Source: UBA10161 sp964581105 (GTDB lineage Archaea > Micrarchaeota > Micrarchaeia > Anstonellales > Anstonellaceae). From it: a stretch of DNA of 48,872 nucleotides. The position numbers were made by a program, and so were the translations under genes. Under the pieces are notes generated by a model. That model was not told the DNA's origin. It ran no database searches and worked only from the letters and a program-made list of their open reading frames with translations. Positions 40,934 through 47,613 of the stretch are shown one piece after another. Where the stretch lies: assembly GCA_964581105.1 (NCBI GenBank), contig CAZOMB010000009.1, forward strand, positions 1 through 48,872, read 5' to 3'. Within the stretch, counting starts at the first letter, position 1. Each line of letters begins with the position of its first letter.

Positions 40934-41339
40934 TGACAACACCTCCTTCCACATTCTCAACTGTGCTGTTCTCCCCTATGAAAAACGAGGTTGAGCTGCC
41001 GTTTGTCACATTTGAAGTCAAAAAATGGCAGCCAGTTCCCCTTGTCCCATAAGACACAGAAACTGAACGGTTCAGGCCATTTACATAAACAGAATAATTC
41101 TTTCCTGCTATTAGGGCAGGCAAGTCAAGATTTGCAGCTGTCCCATGGCCAGAGGAAAAAACAGCAGAAATCTGGCTTGACACAAGCTGGCAGACCCTTC
41201 TTGACTCTGCATCAATAGAAAGGTTGGTTGCATCAGTCTGGCTCTGGTAAAAGATAAGAGCAATGAGTATGAAAATAAGCAGCATCAGCCCTACGCTGTA
41301 GAGGAACTCCAGTGAAGTCTGCCCGTGTTTAGCTTTCAC
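40926..41339 (-). CDS. Type IV pilin-like protein with class III signal peptide
   Basis: A 137-residue protein starting with GTG. MKAKHGQTSLEFLYSVGLML contains the archaeal class III signature (K-x-x-G-Q-x-S-x-E-F), cut before Q by a FlaK/PibD-type peptidase, and a helix for filament packing (about 9-30). The rest is an extracellular domain with several NxS/T sites. It is first in the eight-gene operon. TTTTAAA at 41361-41367 lies 25 bp upstream, so the mRNA is probably leaderless from GTG. Confidence 0.85.
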   Translation of the reverse strand: MKAKHGQTSLEFLYSVGLMLLIFILIALIFYQSQTDATNLSIDAESRRVCQLVSSQISAVFSSGHGTAANLDLPALIAGKNYSVYVNGLNRSVSVSYGTRGTGCHFLTSNVTNGSSTSFFIGENSTVENVEGGVVIG

Positions 41340-41360
41340 AAAATAGATACTTTCCCTTTC

Positions 41361-41367
41361 TTTAAAA
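41361..41367 (-). promoter_or_regulatory. TATA box of the pilus operon
   Basis: TTTTAAA on the minus strand, centred 25 bp before the GTG start of the first pilin (41339). Confidence 0.55.
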
Positions 41368-41383
41368 CCCTTTTGCGGGATTT

Positions 41384-41758
41384 TTAGTTCTTTATTGGCC
41401 TTCCACCTGCTTTATTCTCCTGCTGCGGCTTCTTTAGTAATGTCTCGCCAATCTCCAGTCTTACTGTCCTGTCTTTAACATCAAAAATAAGCTGTGACTG
41501 TGTTGGACCTATATAGAAATCGAAGGCCATTTTTCCATCCTTTACTTCAGTATCCAAGTTTCCGCTTATTTTCCCATTTTCGTAATGCTGCAGTAGTTTG
41601 TCAAAATCCTGTTCTTGTATTTGGTATGTTCCTTCATTCTCATCGCTCACGAAGCTGTTTTCGGGGACAATGATTGCTTTTTGTTGCTCATCCAAGAGCA
41701 AAATTACCGGGCCCTTTGACACCATCTTTTCCACCTGATAACCATTTTGTGCGAACAT
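41384..41758 (-). CDS. Soluble protein of unknown function
   Basis: A 124-residue protein, mainly beta-type with alternating hydrophobics (GPVILLLDEQQKAIIVPENS, YIGPTQSQLIFDVKD) and a Lys/Gln-rich tail. No signal peptide, membrane helix or cysteine motif is seen. I do not recognise it. It is divergent from the thioredoxin-like lipoprotein gene with starts 51 bp apart around a shared A/T box. Confidence 0.6.
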   Translation of the reverse strand: MFAQNGYQVEKMVSKGPVILLLDEQQKAIIVPENSFVSDENEGTYQIQEQDFDKLLQHYENGKISGNLDTEVKDGKMAFDFYIGPTQSQLIFDVKDRTVRLEIGETLLKKPQQENKAGGRPIKN

Positions 41759-41779
41759 TTTAAGAAACAGATACTATGG

Positions 41780-41787
41780 TTATTAAC
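41780..41787. promoter_or_regulatory. Bidirectional A/T box between genes at 41758 and 41809
   Basis: TTATTAAC is near-palindromic and sits midway, about 25-26 bp from each start. It is weaker than the other bidirectional boxes. Confidence 0.45.
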
Positions 41788-41808
41788 ATTGCCAAGCATT
41801 TCTTTTCC

Positions 41809-42288
41809 ATGAAACCTCTAATCATTGCTTTACTTTTGCTAATGCTGCTGGGCTGCACAAGCCAGCCAAAGGAGCAGCAAATGCAAAACATCACACCTGC
41901 AACAGAACAAGAGGGGCAAAAGCCAATCCCAGTGCAAAATACAAGCAATGAAACTGAAACTGAGCAAAAACAAGACAACATCAGCAACCAGACTGAAATA
42001 AGCTATTCTGACAAAGTACAGGTACACTATTTTTACTCTCCAGCATGCCATTTTTGCACAAAGCTAGGCCCTTTTTTGGAAGAACAGCAGCAAAAATTCA
42101 ACAACACAACAGAGTGGCACAAGCATAATGTAATGCAAGAGCAAGGCTACGATTTTTTTAACAAAACAATATCAGAGAAAAACCTAAGCAGCGCAGTGCC
42201 AATAATCCTTGTCAATAACAAAACACTTGAGGGCTTTTACCAGATAAACTCCAGCCTTGAAAAGCTCCTGCAAAACAGCACAGGCTAA
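41809..42288 (+). CDS. Thioredoxin-like lipoprotein
   Basis: A 159-residue exported protein. The signal peptide MKPLIIALLLLMLLGC has a lipobox cysteine at 16. A Gln/Thr/Asn-rich linker (17-66) is followed by a thioredoxin-like fold whose active site is C80-H-F-C83 (YFYSPACHFC), with a likely cis-proline in SAVPIILVN. It probably works as a membrane-anchored disulfide oxidoreductase on the outer face. ATG at 41809 starts the signal peptide; the frame is open upstream only across the promoter. Confidence 0.82.
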   Translation: MKPLIIALLLLMLLGCTSQPKEQQMQNITPATEQEGQKPIPVQNTSNETETEQKQDNISNQTEISYSDKVQVHYFYSPACHFCTKLGPFLEEQQQKFNNTTEWHKHNVMQEQGYDFFNKTISEKNLSSAVPIILVNNKTLEGFYQINSSLEKLLQNSTG

Positions 42289-42325
42289 AGTGGAATTTAA
42301 TAAGCTAGTCTCCAAAACCCTGAAT

Positions 42326-43207
42326 ATGGCAAAAAGGAAAAGGAGAAAGAAAAAGAAAGCAAAGGGAATCCTAAACTGGGTTTGGAAAATATGGCAGTTT
42401 TTGCTGTGCATGTTCCTTCATATATTTTACATTGCAGCCTCGCTAATTCTCAAGGCAGCAGAACTTATTCTCAAAAAATCCGCAGCTTTCCTGAGCCTGC
42501 TTCTGCAAAAAAGAAAAGAAAAGCCACAAAGGGACAAAGACCAAGGCACTGCAAAAAGCTTTTTCCCTTTTTCTGTGCAAAAGAAAATCAGCGGCAGCAT
42601 TGAGGAATTTGAGAAAAGAGTATATTCTCAAGACAGCACAATAGGGCTGATACTTGGAGCAAGGGGCAGCGGAAAGTCAGCATTAGGAATGAGAATGCTT
42701 GAAAATGCAGCTGCAAAATCACAAAAAAAAGTATGCGCAATGGGCTTTGACTCAACAACCCTTCCTGGCTGGATACATTGCATTCAAAGCACAAAGCAGG
42801 TGCCAAACAATTCTTTTGTACTTGTTGATGAGGGGGGAATAACCTTTTCCTCAAGAAGCTTCCAATCCTCTGCAAACAAGCTGCTTTCATCCCTCATACT
42901 GGTTGCAAGGCACAAGGATGTTTCAGTTCTTTTCATTTCCCAAAACTCTGCAAACCTTGAGATAAACGCAATAAGGCAGGCAGATTACCTTCTTTTGAGA
43001 AAGCCCTCTTTGCTGCAAAAGGACTTTGAAAGGAAAAAGATTGCCCGCATATACAGCAATGCGCAAGGAGGCTTTGAAAATCTGCCAAACCAGGGAAAGC
43101 ACTCAACTTACATATACTCTGACGAATTCAGGGGCTTTGTTGAAAATGACTTGCCTACATTCTGGTCTTTAAAGATAAGCAAGTCATTTGAAAGCCTGCA
43201 GGCTTAG
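42326..43207 (+). CDS. Membrane-anchored P-loop ATPase, Zot-like
   Basis: A 293-residue protein with a very basic start (MAKRKRRKKKKAKG), hydrophobic stretches at about 15-60 and a soluble P-loop domain. Walker A is GARGSGKSAL (near 112-121) and Walker B is SFVLVDEGG (near 163-171). A sensor-like ILVARHKDVSVLFISQNSANL follows, the layout of zonula-occludens-toxin / phage pI-type and HerA-like ATPases. Zot and pI proteins assemble or export filamentous particles across membranes, but an archaeal function is unknown. TTTAATAA at 42296-42303 lies 26 bp before the ATG. Confidence 0.7.
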   Translation: MAKRKRRKKKKAKGILNWVWKIWQFLLCMFLHIFYIAASLILKAAELILKKSAAFLSLLLQKRKEKPQRDKDQGTAKSFFPFSVQKKISGSIEEFEKRVYSQDSTIGLILGARGSGKSALGMRMLENAAAKSQKKVCAMGFDSTTLPGWIHCIQSTKQVPNNSFVLVDEGGITFSSRSFQSSANKLLSSLILVARHKDVSVLFISQNSANLEINAIRQADYLLLRKPSLLQKDFERKKIARIYSNAQGGFENLPNQGKHSTYIYSDEFRGFVENDLPTFWSLKISKSFESLQA

Positions 43208-43470
43208 CCTTTCATCCTGTTCCAGATGAATGCAGCTAGGGCGCCAAATATCAGGCCAGCGAAAAACGCATCCCCAACCCCAAGCACATAGGCAGTGGCA
43301 TCAAAGCCAGTATATGCAGGCGGAGCGCTCATAAGATACCACTTATAGCAGTGCTCAAGTATGCCGCCATTTGTTGCAGCAAGCACAGCGCCCCATACTG
43401 CCTGGAAGATGCCAAAGACCAGGGCAAGGGTCACAGCAGCCCTGTTTACGCTTATTTTGTTTTTTGCCAT
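43204..43470 (-). CDS. Small two-helix membrane protein (DUF5676-like)
   Basis: An 88-residue protein with membrane helices at about 13-32 and 60-82, a short GFDATAYVLGVGDAFFAG segment between them and a basic end (WNRMKG). The pattern resembles the holin-like DUF5676 family of archaea and bacteria, an assignment from memory. ATG at 43470 is preferred because GTGTAAAAAG lies about 28 bp upstream; an ATG at 43485 is also in frame. It overlaps the upstream plus-strand gene by 4 bp. Confidence 0.6.
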   Translation of the reverse strand: MAKNKISVNRAAVTLALVFGIFQAVWGAVLAATNGGILEHCYKWYLMSAPPAYTGFDATAYVLGVGDAFFAGLIFGALAAFIWNRMKG

Positions 43471-43510
43471 GCTTTTGCTTCTCATCCTCTCTTTTTACAC
43501 TTTTCGCAAG

Positions 43511-43759
43511 CTAAAGAGGAACACCTATGGCTGCAAGAACAACAACTATTATTACCCCGATTATCCCGCCAAAAGCAGCAATAAGAAAAGTGATTATGTC
43601 AATTGGCACATCCAGCATGCCAAAAAATGAAAGCAGCCAGAATATCACTATCCCGAAAAACCCGTTTATTATAAGCGGCAAAACCCTCCTTAGCAAATGG
43701 AATAAGACAACAGCTACAAGAATAGAAAGGACAAGTGCGAGTATAAGCCCCCATCCCAT
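43511..43759 (-). CDS. BofA-family small membrane protein
   Basis: An 82-residue, almost wholly hydrophobic protein. LPLIINGFFGIVIFWLLSFF and VPIDIITFLIAAFGGIIGV match the pattern of the pro-sigmaK processing inhibitor BofA family, which occurs in archaea without sporulation, so the name says little about its role here. GATTTATTGG on the minus strand, 28 bp upstream, suggests a leaderless start at 43759. Confidence 0.7.
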   Translation of the reverse strand: MGWGLILALVLSILVAVVLFHLLRRVLPLIINGFFGIVIFWLLSFFGMLDVPIDIITFLIAAFGGIIGVIIVVVLAAIGVPL

Positions 43760-43832
43760 AACCAGTATTTAGAAGCAAACCAATAAATCCCTTTACAAAA
43801 CCTTTTAATCAGAAAGCAGCACTATCAATGCC

Positions 43833-45431
43833 ATGGGCAAGAACCAGCCGGCCTACTCAGAGGTAAACAAAAAATGGAAAGAAACAGCCAAAGTGATTTT
43901 TGGCAATGAAATAGGCGAGCTAAAAGATTATTCAGAATGGCTTTATGAGAACAATGGCCCAAGAATAACCAAAAAGTCCTCCCTTTCAGGAAAAGAGTCA
44001 ACATACTCTTACTCGGATTATGCTTTAGCGTCAAAATGGCTTGCATTTGAAGAGGTTGACTTTGAAAAAAAATACGATGCCCTTAATATCAATGAAATAA
44101 AGGACATTGATTCCATTCTTGAAGCCATATCAGGCAGAATCTATTACACTGGAAACATGGTGCTTGGAGACTCTGGGTTTGTTGAAAAAAGCACAAATAT
44201 TGTCAATTCATATTATGTTTTCCACTCAGAGCAGATTGCAAGCTCAAAAAATATCGCATATTCCACTTTTGGCACTTATGGGGAAAACATATTTGGGGGC
44301 TTTGGGTTTGGCTGGCCAAGGTTTTGCATCAAGTCAAAAGGCATTGTAAGAACCTCGCGCTGCTTTGAGGTAATAAAGGCAGACCTTTCTTCTGACTGCT
44401 ATTACTCACATGGGATTTCTGGCTGTGCAGAATGCATGTTTTGCTTTAACTTAAGGTCAAAAAAATATGCAATAGGGAACCTGGAGCTTCCTCCTGACAA
44501 GTATGCGCAGATAAAAGCAAAGCTTATTGATGAAATGCACAAAAAGCTTGTGAACGAAAAAAGGCTACCAACACTGATTGAAATCGCAAGCAAAAAAGAT
44601 CCTGAGCACAGCAGGGCAAAAGAAATATTTTCAAAAATCCCATCAAAGCCTGCACAAGAAAGGAAAGACAAGTCCATTATTGAGAAGGCATTTTCAAATG
44701 CAACAAAAATAGTACTCGGAAAGGAATATTCGCCAATTGACCAATACGCAAAATGGCTACAAAGGCACACAAACACTCTTGAGCCTGGAAAATCTGCCAT
44801 TTCAGGGGAAAAGGTAATGCTTCCAAACTATGCTGACTTTTCCCTATTCCCAAAAGACAGGCTGCTCACGTTTTCTGAGGCTGATTTTATTGGCGAAAGG
44901 CTTTGCATAACAAAAGAGGAGGCAGAATCATTCAGCCTCAAAACAGCTTCGGAGCTAATTTCAAAAATTGCCTACTTTTCACCTATTTGGCCTGTTGGAA
45001 TAGTCAAGAACAACATTGACTGCCCAATAAACATATACTCAAACAACTGCTACAAAAACATTACAAATGTTGAGTCAAAGTTCTCTGCTTACAGCTACCT
45101 TCCGCGCGACTCAGAATACATATTTGGGTCAAATGAGGCAAGGTCATCTTCATTTTGCATTAACTGCTACCATTCTGCAAGGCTAAGGCGCTGCTTTGAA
45201 ATGGACTGCTGCAATGACTGCTCTGACTGCTACTTTTGCCACAACTGCGAAAACCTTGACAACTGCATGTTCTGCTTCAACATAAGGAACAAGCGCTATG
45301 CAATCGGCAATGTGGAAATTTCCCGTGAAAAATACCTTAAAATAAAGGAAAAAGTTCTTGCACAGCTCAGGTCCGAGCTTGAGAAAAAGAATGAAATAAG
45401 AATGGACATATTCAATCTCATGTCAAACTGA
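43833..45431 (+). CDS. Cys-rich internally duplicated protein (paralogue of 30790)
   Basis: A 532-residue protein with the same two-module plan as the gene ending at 30790. The halves, about 10-245 and 285-525, each open with V-I/L-FG/LG-x-E and contain an S-x-SG-x-K/E segment and an F-x-E-x-DF motif. Each ends in C-MFCFN-L/I-R-x-K-x-YAIGN and a KY-x-KIK helix. The last half has a dense cysteine run (CCNDCSDCYFCHNCENLDNC). The middle of each half shows N/S-x-N-I ladders suggesting a beta-solenoid. CTTTTAATC (43802-43810) lies 27 bp upstream of the ATG. Confidence 0.75.
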   Translation: MGKNQPAYSEVNKKWKETAKVIFGNEIGELKDYSEWLYENNGPRITKKSSLSGKESTYSYSDYALASKWLAFEEVDFEKKYDALNINEIKDIDSILEAISGRIYYTGNMVLGDSGFVEKSTNIVNSYYVFHSEQIASSKNIAYSTFGTYGENIFGGFGFGWPRFCIKSKGIVRTSRCFEVIKADLSSDCYYSHGISGCAECMFCFNLRSKKYAIGNLELPPDKYAQIKAKLIDEMHKKLVNEKRLPTLIEIASKKDPEHSRAKEIFSKIPSKPAQERKDKSIIEKAFSNATKIVLGKEYSPIDQYAKWLQRHTNTLEPGKSAISGEKVMLPNYADFSLFPKDRLLTFSEADFIGERLCITKEEAESFSLKTASELISKIAYFSPIWPVGIVKNNIDCPINIYSNNCYKNITNVESKFSAYSYLPRDSEYIFGSNEARSSSFCINCYHSARLRRCFEMDCCNDCSDCYFCHNCENLDNCMFCFNIRNKRYAIGNVEISREKYLKIKEKVLAQLRSELEKKNEIRMDIFNLMSN

Positions 45432-46148
45432 ATTTACTGCTTCAACATTTTTGCAGGTTGCTTTTTCCAGCCTTTTTGCCTGCGAGAAAGAGATTTTCAT
45501 TGCTGCTATTCCCCAGTGGCAGGCAACAAAATCCCCTTTTTTGATTTTCTGCAAAAGCCCAATCCCTGAGCAGGACAATTTTACTCTCTTGCTGCACGCT
45601 TCAAGCCGAAGCTTTGCATTTTTCTCAGCCAGCCTCTGTGATTTTATTTCCACCCAGTTATCGCCCGCTTCCAGCACTTTTCCCCAAGCAATTCTGCAAG
45701 AGTCAGCATTTTTCACAGTAGGCGCAATTACTCCAGTAATGCTGTGCAAGTAAAGGGCATGGAATGAGTGATGCGGCACAGCTTCCTTTGGCACTGCTTT
45801 TGCCAATTCAGTTGCCTTTTCTTTTGCAAGCATCCCCTTTCCAACAAACTTCTCTTGAATCATTCTTGCAATCTCCCTTCTCTTCACTTTGTTAAGCAAT
45901 TTATTGCCAAGCCAAAATGCCTCGCACACCCCATAATCAAAAGGCTTCATCTTATTTGCATTGGCAATAAGCTCAAGGTATGAGTAATGGGCAGTAAAAG
46001 AGCAAAGTGCCTGCTCAAGGGCATTTTCAGTTTTTTCACAAGGGTTTTCCAAATATTCTTCAAATACTTTCCCAAATCCTTCCTTCCCGCAATAAGACAA
46101 AGAATTAGGAGGAATAGCAAACCTTGCGCAAAGCTCAATTCCTTTCAT
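45423..46148 (-). CDS. DUF6390-like conserved protein
   Basis: A 241-residue protein. MKGIELCARFAIPPNSLSYCG at the start and VPHHSFHALYLHSITG in the middle match my memory of the DUF6390 family, often encoded near hydrogenase genes in archaea and small-genome bacteria; the match needs a search. The His-rich and Cys-rich segments could bind a metal. The start at 46148 overlaps the stop of the transporter gene in ATGA, so translation is probably coupled. It sits 973 bp from the hydrogenase, divergently. Confidence 0.65.
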   Translation of the reverse strand: MKGIELCARFAIPPNSLSYCGKEGFGKVFEEYLENPCEKTENALEQALCSFTAHYSYLELIANANKMKPFDYGVCEAFWLGNKLLNKVKRREIARMIQEKFVGKGMLAKEKATELAKAVPKEAVPHHSFHALYLHSITGVIAPTVKNADSCRIAWGKVLEAGDNWVEIKSQRLAEKNAKLRLEACSKRVKLSCSGIGLLQKIKKGDFVACHWGIAAMKISFSQAKRLEKATCKNVEAVNSV

Positions 46149-47068
46149 AATCTTAGCCTGTTCAAAGACTCTTTTCTCAGCCACTCAAATGAAGAAACAG
46201 TTTGTGAAGCTCCAACAACAAATATTGCTCCTGCTGCCAAGAGCAAAAACCCTCCAGCCTCAACAAGTGTCAATGCTTTTCCAGCAAAAACAAAAGCAAG
46301 AAATGCAGAAACAGGGCCCCCTATTGTAAGCACAGCAGCTGTGCTTGTCAAAGAAGAGAACTTGAGGGCAGAATACCAAAGGGTAACAAACAAGGCAAGA
46401 AATCCTGTTGCTACCACAATCCACATCAGAGATTCAGCAGAAATTGTTCCTATTGCCCCTAATTTTCCCTGAAATGCAAGCACCCCGAGTATAATTAGCG
46501 AGCCAAGCCCCATTCTCACAGATGCAACAGTTGTAGGAGATAAGTTTTCAAGCGCCTTTTTGGAAACAGCATACTCAATTGCCCAAAGCACAGTGGCCCC
46601 AAGCACAAGAAGCAGCCCAACTCCAAACTCAATTGCTGCCCCTCCAAGCAAAAGATAATTGCCAGCAAGGATTGCAAGAGCTCCAGCAGCAACTTTCCAT
46701 CTGAACTTTTCCTTGAGCGCAATTACTGCAATCACAGCTGCAAAAATGAAAAGCAGCCTATAGGCAAAAGAGCCAACAGCCCCTCCAGTAATTGCAAGGC
46801 CTGAGAAAAACAGAACAAATGCTGCCCCGCCTCCAACAATGCCGACAAATGAGAGCATAAGCACCTGTTTTTTATTAAGGGACAAAAATTCCCTCCAGGT
46901 TCCTAAAGACAGGCCTATTGCAACAAGTATTGCTGCAACGAGGACATTTTTCACAAAAGTATAGGCAGTCGCATCCAAAGTCAGCACTCCAAAAGAGTTT
47001 GCAAAAACAGCAATGCCACTCACAAGAGCAGTCAAATAAGCCAAAGCAAGGCCCTTTCCATTCCCCAT
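46145..47068 (-). CDS. EamA/DMT-superfamily transporter
   Basis: A 307-residue permease with about ten membrane helices in two five-helix EamA repeats (about 1-140 and 150-290). GGAAFVLFFSGLAITGGAVGS and AVLTIGGPVSAFLAFVFAGK are typical of the helix pairs at the repeat ends. Substrate unknown; metabolite or amino-acid export is usual. It heads a two-gene unit with the DUF6390-like gene and shares one TATA box with the divergent hydrogenase. Confidence 0.88.
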   Translation of the reverse strand: MGNGKGLALAYLTALVSGIAVFANSFGVLTLDATAYTFVKNVLVAAILVAIGLSLGTWREFLSLNKKQVLMLSFVGIVGGGAAFVLFFSGLAITGGAVGSFAYRLLFIFAAVIAVIALKEKFRWKVAAGALAILAGNYLLLGGAAIEFGVGLLLVLGATVLWAIEYAVSKKALENLSPTTVASVRMGLGSLIILGVLAFQGKLGAIGTISAESLMWIVVATGFLALFVTLWYSALKFSSLTSTAAVLTIGGPVSAFLAFVFAGKALTLVEAGGFLLLAAGAIFVVGASQTVSSFEWLRKESLNRLRL

Positions 47069-47091
47069 AATCCATAGGTGCTACGTTTTGC

Positions 47092-47100
47092 TTTATATAA
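47092..47100. promoter_or_regulatory. Bidirectional TATA box between the DMT transporter and hydrogenase
   Basis: TTTATATAA contains the self-complementary TTATATAA, centred 28 bp from the transporter ATG (47068) and 26 bp from the hydrogenase ATG (47122). It is the strongest of the five shared boxes. Confidence 0.65.
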
Positions 47101-47121
47101 TTAATCACAGATTTAGTATTG

Positions 47122-47604
47122 ATGAAAAAGAAGCTTGCTGTCTCCTGGGTGACATTTGCCTGCTGCGAGGACTCTTCAATACTGTTCATCGAGCTTCTCA
47201 ATCAGTACTTTTTCGAGTGGAAGCGAAAAATAGACTTCAAGTACTGCAAAATGCTCAAGACAAAGGGAAATACATTTGACGGCTCAGATGTTACATTTGT
47301 AGAAGGGGCAATTGCAACAAAAAAAGATGAGCAAAGGCTCAGGGAAATAAGGGGGAAAAGCAAGAAAATAGTTGCAATAGGCTCATGCGCATGCACTGGC
47401 TTGCCTTCAGCGCAAAGGAATGCATTTGACAAAGACACAAAAGAGGAAATAAGCTTGGTTGTTGAGAGATTTGGGCACCTTGAAAAAGTGCACCCAGTAA
47501 AGGACATAGTAAAAGTAGACTATTCTGTGTTCGGCTGCCCAATGGATGAGAAAAAGTTTATTGAAGTGCTGAACAAGTGCTTTGATGAGTTTGGGGTAAA
47601 ATAG
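47122..47604 (+). CDS. [NiFe]-hydrogenase small subunit, CCEDS variant
   Basis: A 160-residue iron-sulfur subunit of a cytosolic, apparently group 3-like hydrogenase, carrying the proximal cluster. Candidate ligands are C14 and C15 (FACCEDS), C89 and C91 (GSCACTGLPS) and C139 (FGCPMD). The usual C-x-x-C at the front is replaced by C-C-E-D-S, a form I recall from hydrogenases of archaea and candidate-phyla bacteria. No signal peptide is present, so it acts inside the cell. It starts leaderless from the shared TATA box and precedes the large subunit by 9 bp. Confidence 0.85.
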   Translation: MKKKLAVSWVTFACCEDSSILFIELLNQYFFEWKRKIDFKYCKMLKTKGNTFDGSDVTFVEGAIATKKDEQRLREIRGKSKKIVAIGSCACTGLPSAQRNAFDKDTKEEISLVVERFGHLEKVHPVKDIVKVDYSVFGCPMDEKKFIEVLNKCFDEFGVK

Positions 47605-47613
47605 GTGAAAAAT

